64,000 nt of DNA from BD1-7 clade bacterium (GTDB lineage: Bacteria; Pseudomonadota; Gammaproteobacteria; Pseudomonadales; DT-91): the NCBI GenBank assembly GCA_902705865.1, contig CACSIO010000012.1, positions 1 to 64,000 of the forward strand. Reading direction: 5' to 3'. The translations under genes and the position numbers were made by a program. Every line of letters begins with the position of its first letter. The stretch's first letter is position 1. Of this stretch, positions 57,606 to 64,000 are shown in pieces. The notes below the pieces were generated by a model. The model was not told where the DNA came from. It ran no database searches and was given only the letters and a program-made list of their open reading frames with translations.

Positions 57606-59813
57606 GTGAAATATACGATCCCCAGCATAGTTGCTGCCGGTTTTCTGGCAGCCGGGTGTAACCCCGTTGAAACCCCTACAGCACCTGTCGCTTCACCGAC
57701 AGTTATCTTTCCTTCAGGCTCGGCATTTACCGACCAAAGTACCCTCGAAATTCGCGGTGCCGCTGCAGATGGCGTTAGCGGTATTACTGTGAATGGTGTT
57801 GCTGCAACCTTTGATCGCACTGCCGATGCTTGGCATGTGGATGTTCCATTGACGATGGGTGATAACCCATTGGATATACAAGCAACCATTGGCAGTGCGA
57901 CGCGAGACGTGGCGACATCTGCAGTCATTACTCGTAGCGAACCCCTTATTTATGATATTGGGGAGGCGAGCGCATACGATGCAGTGAACAACATCATGTA
58001 TTTTGTTGATCGTACAAGTGCTCAGATCATTGCGTTGAATACAGTGACGAAAGCGCACTCTACCGTGTACAGCCAGAAGAATCCTGATCAAGCAGACAGT
58101 AAACTTGAATATATCGACAGTGAAATTGTCCTTTCATCAGATGGGCAAATCTTGTACTTACGTGGCGATACACATTCTGGAGACGATATTGTTTTTTCGG
58201 TGTCAGTTGCTGATGGTTCAGTGACCTACTTGATTGACGATACACACACGGATTTTGATTTACTTGATACCAATGGTGTAAGTCAGATTGCTTATAATGC
58301 AGCACGCGGTGCAGCGGGGCGTTTGTATATCAGCTCATGGCGAGCTAACAGTAAGCCACTGGTCTATGACATCGATTCTGGTGCGCTAGCAGTGATGGCG
58401 CTAGAAACAATGTCAGATATTGTTGGCGCTAGTGCGCCAGAGCCAGAGCACTTGGTTCTGCAGTCAGCGACAACCATGTCGGTGCTGGGTCAACGCAGGG
58501 GTGGTTTTTACAGCTTTGATGTCGATTTAGCGTCTTGTGACGGGGTAGCAAACTGCACTCTAACAACCAGCAATGTACGTACATCTTTTGATAGCAGCAG
58601 CTGCATCGCCCCTGAAGAATCTCATGATTTCAGTATTGATGTTAATGCCAATCGTTTGATTTATGAAGATTTTAATCGCCCGACGTTATCTGACTTCTAC
58701 TGCTCACTGGATGTACCGACGGGGACGATTTCTCGCATTCTGGCCGACAATGAAGTAGATCTTGATAACGCAAACCGATTTACTGTTGTTGATGGTGATT
58801 TATATTATCTTAATTCTGATTATACGTTGGATCGACTGACCATTCCGGATAGTACTGGCCTACCGATTCCTGTTGTGGAAAACATTTATGCGATCCCCAC
58901 CATCGGTAGCCCGGATGTTGAAGTTGGCACACCTCGACAGGTGTTAGCTGATCCTTCAACGGAGACCGTGTTTTGGATCGACCGTACCAGCGGAAAAATC
59001 TATAAGCGTTTAGAGGATAATTGGACGACCTTGGCAGACCTGGGTAGCACCATGAGCCCAGAATCTTCGGTGTTCGATGCTCAAACCGATCAGCTCTATT
59101 TGCTGGAGGACAGTTCCGGACGAATCATCAGCCAAGTTGATGTTGAGACCGGTGCCGTTTCGACACTTCTCGATTTACCCGATACCGGTGCCGATATGGA
59201 TATCAATCGTATCGATGCCATTGCGTTGAATGAAGTAGAGCAAGTGCTTTATTTGGCTGTTGAGTTTTATTATGACTCAGTGCCAGACGGCTTTGGTCAA
59301 CAAGGATTAGTTCAATTGAATATTGCATCCGGCGAGCTTACGATGATTGCTGGTGCCATCGACGCAGAAGATTTTGATGATCTGCGTCCGTCCTTCGATA
59401 TGGTATTCGACGTCACTAACGATAGAGTTCTGTTCTATTACAGTAGCAGTAGCTTAGGTAATCCAATCGTTGCTATTGATGTGGATGATGGCACCCGTTG
59501 GCTGTTCTCAACCAACAACATGTTTATCGACCCGATTTCAACCAGCAATGCGCGTGGGCATGTAATGGATATTGCAAATAATCGTATGCTCAGCACGTCT
59601 CAAAATGATCAAAGTGTTTTTGGTATCGATTTGGATAACGGCATGCGTACGCATATCAGTGAAAACACGTTAGACAACGGGGTGTTATTAAGACAACCCA
59701 AAGGTATTGCGATCCTTGCTGATAAATCGCTGGCCTACATTGCTGATGAAGGTGTCGATGCATTGTTTGAGATGGATCTAACTACCGGTGAGCGTGTGAT
59801 TATCCAGCACTGA
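57606..59813 (+). CDS. Lipoprotein with Ig-like and beta-propeller domains
   Basis: GTG 57606 follows GGAATTGAGAACACT. Signal MKYTIPSIVAAGFLAAGCNP has lipobox AAGC. Residues about 35-105 form an Ig-like domain (TLEIRGAAADGVSGITVNGV). The remaining 620 residues are repeated strands ending in GDLYYLNSDYTLDRL, TEVFWIDRTSGKIYK-like and YIADEGVDALFEMDLTTGER segments, an NHL/YVTN-like propeller. The substrate is unknown. A hairpin follows. Confidence 0.8.
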   Translation: MKYTIPSIVAAGFLAAGCNPVETPTAPVASPTVIFPSGSAFTDQSTLEIRGAAADGVSGITVNGVAATFDRTADAWHVDVPLTMGDNPLDIQATIGSATRDVATSAVITRSEPLIYDIGEASAYDAVNNIMYFVDRTSAQIIALNTVTKAHSTVYSQKNPDQADSKLEYIDSEIVLSSDGQILYLRGDTHSGDDIVFSVSVADGSVTYLIDDTHTDFDLLDTNGVSQIAYNAARGAAGRLYISSWRANSKPLVYDIDSGALAVMALETMSDIVGASAPEPEHLVLQSATTMSVLGQRRGGFYSFDVDLASCDGVANCTLTTSNVRTSFDSSSCIAPEESHDFSIDVNANRLIYEDFNRPTLSDFYCSLDVPTGTISRILADNEVDLDNANRFTVVDGDLYYLNSDYTLDRLTIPDSTGLPIPVVENIYAIPTIGSPDVEVGTPRQVLADPSTETVFWIDRTSGKIYKRLEDNWTTLADLGSTMSPESSVFDAQTDQLYLLEDSSGRIISQVDVETGAVSTLLDLPDTGADMDINRIDAIALNEVEQVLYLAVEFYYDSVPDGFGQQGLVQLNIASGELTMIAGAIDAEDFDDLRPSFDMVFDVTNDRVLFYYSSSSLGNPIVAIDVDDGTRWLFSTNNMFIDPISTSNARGHVMDIANNRMLSTSQNDQSVFGIDLDNGMRTHISENTLDNGVLLRQPKGIAILADKSLAYIADEGVDALFEMDLTTGERVIIQH

Positions 59814-59845
59814 TACTACCTGAAATCCTAAATCGTAGGGTTACG

Positions 59846-59926
59846 CCTTATATCTGATACTTACGATATAAGGGTGGCCCTTCTTACGATATCGCCGAAA
59901 TTCAGCGTTGTAGCGTTGTAGCGTTA
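59846..59926 (+). terminator. Hairpin and octamer repeat after propeller gene
   Basis: CCTTATATC (59846-59854) and GATATAAGG (59865-59873) form a perfect 9-bp stem with a 10-base loop, 33 bp after the stop. Shortly after, AGCGTTGT repeats two and a half times (59904-59926). Terminator role likely. Confidence 0.6.
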
Positions 59927-60072
59927 GGTGCTGGCTTGATTATCTATCCAACCACTGATTGGGTGAGTTTTTCTGATTCGTGGTCACGGTTTGGCAATAG
60001 GTTGTTCAGTACAGAGTTTGGCAGGTTTCATTATTGATAAATAGCGCGTCGCAGTCAGCGGCAATTCGAACG

Positions 60073-61005
60073 CTATTCATCAGTAACAGCGACCGCTGTT
60101 AACTGATCTAGCAGCTCGGTCTTGAGTGTATCCAGTATTTGCTCTTGTAGCCATAGCAGTGCAGGGTCGCTTTTAGAGCGGGTATGCCAGCTCATGGAGA
60201 TGGGCACTGGTGGCATCTTCACTGGTGGCGTTCGTGCAATCAAGTGACCGTGTCTGATGCTATTCACAACAATAGATAGCGGTATGGTCGTGATGAGGTC
60301 GGTGTTGATCAGTAGCTTCGTTAGGTTGTAACTGTGGTTTACCGTCATTGCGACACGGCGTGTGAGTTGGTGTTTGTGGAGTAGATTGTCGACACTACCT
60401 TGCGCTTCACCTGACAACGAAAATAACAGATGCTCAGCATCTGCATAGATGTTGAGATCAAGCGGCTGGTTTGCTAATGGATGGTCAGGGCGCATAGCGC
60501 AGACGAAGTGGTTATCAAAAAGCCAAAGTGTTTCTATTTTAGAATCATTACTCTCAAAATAATCTAATACTAGGTCTGTATCTGCGTTTAACAGTAACTG
60601 CTTACCATTTACTGCGTAGGGTACTGCGTGAAGGTTGATATGGGGGGCGAGTGCTTCAAGCCTTTTTCGTAAGGGAAGCCAAAAAATATCAATCATCCAA
60701 TCTGTTGCCGCGATGCGAAAAGTACGTTGCGTTGTTGTGATGTCGAACGCGGGTTGCTGTGATACGCCTTTGATAATCTCTAATGGTTCTGAAATCGTGC
60801 GCCAAAGGCTTTGAGCGAAGGGCGTCGGCCGGATGCCTCGGCCGTGCTTAATGAACATTGGGTTTTGCCAGAGATGGCGCATTCTCGACACGGCATTAGA
60901 TACTGAAGGTTGAGTCATTGCCAGGCGCTCAGCGGCGGCGGTGATGGATCGCTCTTGCATGATGGCATCAAAAATAACCATCAGATTCAAGTCTGGGTTT
61001 GCCAT
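60073..61005 (-). CDS. LysR-family transcriptional regulator
   Basis: This 310-residue protein has a LysR winged helix (NLMVIFDAIMQERSITAAAE, AMTQPSVSNAVSRMRHLW) and an effector-binding region (FRIAATDWMIDIFWLPLRKR). It is divergent from the RidA-like gene across 189 bp that includes spaced ATACAT/ATGTAT half sites, so that gene is its likely target. Confidence 0.92.
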   Translation of the reverse strand: MANPDLNLMVIFDAIMQERSITAAAERLAMTQPSVSNAVSRMRHLWQNPMFIKHGRGIRPTPFAQSLWRTISEPLEIIKGVSQQPAFDITTTQRTFRIAATDWMIDIFWLPLRKRLEALAPHINLHAVPYAVNGKQLLLNADTDLVLDYFESNDSKIETLWLFDNHFVCAMRPDHPLANQPLDLNIYADAEHLLFSLSGEAQGSVDNLLHKHQLTRRVAMTVNHSYNLTKLLINTDLITTIPLSIVVNSIRHGHLIARTPPVKMPPVPISMSWHTRSKSDPALLWLQEQILDTLKTELLDQLTAVAVTDE

Positions 61006-61194
61006 GCAGCGTTTTCCTTAGGTGGTTTGTGCAAAGAAGCATTTAATACATAGTTTATATCAATATATTACATGTATTTTATTGATTGGACGATATGTAT
61101 TGTGTTTGTCAAAGTAGTGGCGTGCGGCATGCTCAGCATATCTTTGTGTTGAAATCCGTACGTATTTTCATACGACTTTTACAGGAATTACGGT

Positions 61195-61608
61195 GTGGCC
61201 ACTACAGCAGCATTTCATAATGATCATCTTCCCGATATGCGCAATACCTTCAGTTGGGGGTTGAAACTAAACGATTTCAGTGAATTATTCTTTGTTACTG
61301 GGCATGCGGATTGTGGCCCAGATTTTGTGACTCGCTGCCCGGGTGATCCGGTGGGGCAAACCCGTGTGATACTGGCTCAGATGAAAGCGTTCTTGGAGTC
61401 TGCCGGTTACAGTATTCACGATATCGTGCGCACAGATTGGACGTTCGTCAATGACGTTACCAGCGAGCAATTTTCCGAAATTGCCTCTACATGGGCGACG
61501 TTTCTCGACGATGTTGAAGTTAAGCCTGCGACAGGCACATTGCGTTACGTTCAACGTTTAGGGATGCCAGACATGATGGTCGAATATGAAATGATACTCG
61601 CCAGGTGA
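61195..61608 (+). CDS. RidA/YjgF-family protein
   Basis: This 137-residue protein starts at GTG 61195 after AGGAATTACG. It shows the Rid pattern: an ELFFVTGHADCGPDF core strand, VRTDWTFVNDVTSEQFSEI and the closing VQRLGMPDMMVEYEMI. RidA proteins hydrolyse reactive enamines or imines; other Rid groups have unknown roles. A divergent LysR gene suggests inducible expression. Confidence 0.88.
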   Translation: MATTAAFHNDHLPDMRNTFSWGLKLNDFSELFFVTGHADCGPDFVTRCPGDPVGQTRVILAQMKAFLESAGYSIHDIVRTDWTFVNDVTSEQFSEIASTWATFLDDVEVKPATGTLRYVQRLGMPDMMVEYEMILAR

Positions 61609-61895
61609 TAAGCACCCCGCAGAGGGACGCCGCATAGCGTATTTTTGAATCGATATTTTATACCTGAACGGTTCAATGCAGGGGTGCAACACCACCGCAA
61701 CTGCAGCTGCGCTTCGGGTATGAGGCCGAACAAGGTTGTTGTATTAAGATTGATTTTTGAGCGAATATTTCGTAGTTAGTATGCGATGATTTTTTGCTTC
61801 ATGTCGATCAAATATACAAGGTAGGAAATACGCGCCGATACGATAAAATGGAGCCACTCTGTAGCTTTGATTTCACGTTATCAGGAAAGGTGCCT

Positions 61896-62195
61896 ATGCT
61901 GAATCTACTTGTTTTTTCAATAACACTCGTTATTCCAGTGTTCTATAGTCTGCTGACTGCCGAAAAAAGCAGCGATGCCGCGCAACACTTTCAAGAAATC
62001 GTCTATCACCCCGCGAGTTTTGGCTATGTATTATTCATTGGCGCGATCTTTGTTTATGTCAATACGTGGCGCAAAAAGAAACTCAACGTACCGCGGAATG
62101 TACCGTTGACCCTGTCGTTTTCCCTGATGATATGGCTGGTTTGGTTTGTTGTTACTTTTGTGGTTTTAGCGAAGCTTAACGGGCAAATGTCATAG
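61896..62195 (+). CDS. Small integral membrane protein, 99 aa
   Basis: ATG 61896 follows AGGAAAGG, a strong site that decides against the longer start at 61794. Three hydrophobic segments are visible (LLVFSITLVIPVFYSLL, SFGYVLFIGAIFVYVNTW, LSFSLMIWLVWFVVTFVVLA). Basic loop WRKKKLN. Function unknown. Confidence 0.65.
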   Translation: MLNLLVFSITLVIPVFYSLLTAEKSSDAAQHFQEIVYHPASFGYVLFIGAIFVYVNTWRKKKLNVPRNVPLTLSFSLMIWLVWFVVTFVVLAKLNGQMS

Positions 62196-62218
62196 CTTAG
62201 GCATTTGTTAAGCACACT

Positions 62219-62530
62219 ATGTCAGATGAGGTTGACGGATCAGCGTCGCTGATTTCAATACTGCCTGCTGACATGATATGGAGTAATGCACCACTATCAA
62301 GTATTGAGGTGTTTCGGAGGCTTTTTGTCTGGACGTACGCTCAGCTTGTGCTCCTCAGCATCGGGTTTAACGCAGCTTTCGTTGGGTGTGTCCTTCGCCG
62401 ACAACGATTCTGTAGATTGCTTCGACGGATTGCATCACTCTGCTCAGGAATTATAATTCTGGGCGTTCACTGCTTTTCTTTGATCTCGTCTGCGCTTTTC
62501 AGTACGTGCGACGGTAATGCGGGGCATTGA
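62219..62530 (+). CDS. Possible small membrane protein, 103 aa
   Basis: The frame starts ATG 62219 with no good ribosome site. It contains two hydrophobic segments (WTYAQLVLLSIGFNAAFVGCV, LCSGIIILGVHCFSLISSAL) with a basic loop between. It is on the same strand, 23 bp after the previous gene, so an operon is possible. Weak evidence. Confidence 0.4.
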   Translation: MSDEVDGSASLISILPADMIWSNAPLSSIEVFRRLFVWTYAQLVLLSIGFNAAFVGCVLRRQRFCRLLRRIASLCSGIIILGVHCFSLISSALFSTCDGNAGH

Positions 62531-62577
62531 CGCTGTTTGTACTTTTCCTATTGTAAAAATTCCGGTATAAACCCCGC

Positions 62578-63474
62578 ATGAAAATTCCAAAACGACTGCA
62601 ACCCTTGGTTGCCGATGGCTTAATTGACGAAGTAATCCGCCCACTGATGAGCGGCAAAGAGGCTGCTGTATTTGTGGTGCGCTGCGGTGATGCGATCCGC
62701 TGCGCCAAGGTGTATAAAGAGGCGAGTAAACGCAGCTTTAAACAAGCCGTGCAGTATCAAGAGGGCCGCAAAGTGCGTAACTCTCGGCGGCAGCGAGCAA
62801 TGGAAAAGGGCTCAAAATACGGCCGTAAGCAACAGGAAGACAGTTGGCACAACGCCGAAGTTGATGCTTTGTATCGACTTGATCGTGCTGGTGTGCGTGT
62901 GCCTGAGCCATTTGGCTGTGTTGAAGGCGTACTGCTGATGGAGTTGATTACTAACGATGAAGGCGAGGTTGCACCACGTTTGAATGATGTGGATATGAGT
63001 GCTGAGCTAGCGCTGGAAGATCATGCAATGCTGATGCACTATGTCAAACTGATGTTGATTGAAGGTCTCGTGCACGGTGATTTGTCAGAGTTTAATGTAT
63101 TGGTAGATGACTACGGCCCTGTGATTATTGATCTCCCTCAGGCCGTTGATGCCGCAGCCAATAATCATGCCTACAGCATGTTGGAACGGGATGTTGAAAA
63201 CATCACTACCTACTATGCGCAGTTTGCACCTCAGTTGAGCCGTTCTCGTTATGCACAAGAAATGTGGGCGTTGTACGAAGAGGGCAATCTGAATGCAGAA
63301 ACCCCACTTACCGGTGAATTTGAAGAAGACGCTGCCAGTGCCGATGTGGATGCCGTATTACTCGAGATTAAAGCTGCTCTGGCTGAAGAAGAAGCAAAGC
63401 AGGCGCGGATGGCGAGTGATGAGCAGAGTGTTGATGGCTCTGATCATGGTGAAAACGAGTGGGAAGAAAAATAG
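62578..63474 (+). CDS. RIO-type serine protein kinase (PA4780-like)
   Basis: This 298-residue protein has the RIO kinase pattern: LMSGKEAAVFVVR (P-loop-like), CAKVYKEASKRSFK (ATP lysine), VLLMELITNDEGEVAPRL (hinge), LVHGDLSEFNVLVDD (catalytic loop Asp and Asn) and VIIDLPQAVD (metal Asp). The acidic C-terminal tail is Glu/Asp-rich. Conserved in gammaproteobacteria; target unknown. Confidence 0.9.
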   Translation: MKIPKRLQPLVADGLIDEVIRPLMSGKEAAVFVVRCGDAIRCAKVYKEASKRSFKQAVQYQEGRKVRNSRRQRAMEKGSKYGRKQQEDSWHNAEVDALYRLDRAGVRVPEPFGCVEGVLLMELITNDEGEVAPRLNDVDMSAELALEDHAMLMHYVKLMLIEGLVHGDLSEFNVLVDDYGPVIIDLPQAVDAAANNHAYSMLERDVENITTYYAQFAPQLSRSRYAQEMWALYEEGNLNAETPLTGEFEEDAASADVDAVLLEIKAALAEEEAKQARMASDEQSVDGSDHGENEWEEK

Positions 63475-63729
63475 CCCTATTTAGCGTTAGCCAGTAGTGG
63501 ATTCAATTCGCCTCAGGTCATTGAAAACCCGAAAGTCACGGAAGATTTCTAGTAGTCAGTTGTGTCATATCGTTTTGCCTGACGGGGTGATCTACCGCGT
63601 TAAAATCGATTTGTCGGGCGCGAATTACTTTGCTCGAACAGATGTTGTTCTCACACTTTGTCGGTGAAAAGGTAACTTACGAGCGCTGGTCTATACTCTC
63701 CTGTCATCATTCTCAGGACGAGTTTACGT

Positions 63730-64000
63730 ATGAAACAGCTTGGATTGTTGGCGTTGGTTATTCCGTCGTTGAGTCTCCTTCAGCGTTACGGTGAGCGTTT
63801 TTTTAATGTATTGGATATCCCAAGCGCCTCGACATTTACGCTTTTCTTGATGTTATTGTATATCGTTATTGCCATCGGCATCTGGCATAGGTTGTTCAGT
63901 TACTTGAGCGTTGGTGGGCACTTATCGGCTCCGGTATCTTCGCGCAGTTGGTGGATCATTTTCGTTGCTGCGATGTTGTTTATCGTATGTTTGTTTTCGG
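63730..64000 (+). CDS. Membrane protein, 3' end cut by window
   Basis: ATG 63730 follows CAGGACGAGTTTACGT. The 90 visible residues contain at least two hydrophobic segments (FTLFLMLLYIVIAIGIWH, WWIIFVAAMLFIVCLF). No stop lies within the window. Family not recognised. Confidence 0.6.
   Translation, partial: MKQLGLLALVIPSLSLLQRYGERFFNVLDIPSASTFTLFLMLLYIVIAIGIWHRLFSYLSVGGHLSAPVSSRSWWIIFVAAMLFIVCLFS

Overview
The window looks like chromosome of a free-living, probably marine or aquatic gammaproteobacterium. The grounds are the gene content: many Sec/lipobox lipoproteins, outer-membrane beta-barrels, LysR regulators, a PBP4-type DacB, a PA4780-like RIO kinase, a DUF1800/DUF1501 pair, PhoD and a CBM5/12 chitin-binding secreted protein. 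I cannot name a genus. No rRNA, tRNA or CRISPR array was recognised.

Region 1 (about 0.4-8.2 kb) is the most unusual part: a RiPP-type (peptide natural product) cluster. A 49-residue precursor candidate (6491-6640, minus) is followed on the same strand by a lasso-cyclase-like asparagine synthetase homologue, a TylF-like O-methyltransferase and a GT41/SPINDLY-like glycosyltransferase; the last three overlap by 4 bp. A stand-alone PqqD-like recognition protein is divergent from the precursor. Two HPr-kinase-like proteins (1257-2171 and 7314-8213) flank the cluster, and the precursor ends in Ser, the residue phosphorylated by the HprK-like kinases of paeninodin-type lasso clusters. No B2 protease is visible. 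A SPASM radical SAM gene at the left end is dead, and the cyclase gene has a frameshift in an A8 run, so the cluster may be decaying or switchable.

Region 2 (about 8.2-19.5 kb and intergenic gaps further on) is shaped by one intact and at least seven decayed copies of a Y1 (HUH, REP-type) transposase element, whose ends carry an imperfect inverted repeat of about 26 bp. Among them sit dacB, a broken AraC regulator, a GNAT acetyltransferase, a broken MauG-like di-haem peroxidase and an ankyrin-repeat gene. A degraded IS3 element lies at 28968-30201. Short tandem 5-8-mer expansions occur within or beside genes at 522, 13646, 15926, 47481 and 59904.

Region 3 (about 17.3-22 kb) holds a BASS-type transporter and a LysR gene divergent from a three-gene oxidoreductase, DJ-1/PfpI and GST run, which looks like reactive-electrophile detoxification.

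Region 4 (about 22-60 kb) is dominated by exported proteins: several lipoproteins sharing a similar Cys-x-Pro start, an RCC1-like repeat lipoprotein, a collagen-like metallophosphatase, PhoD, DUF1501/DUF1800, an OafA-type acyltransferase, a CBM5/12 protein and an internally duplicated secreted protein. The right end (60-64 kb) has a LysR/RidA pair, small membrane proteins, a RIO kinase and a membrane gene cut by the window edge.
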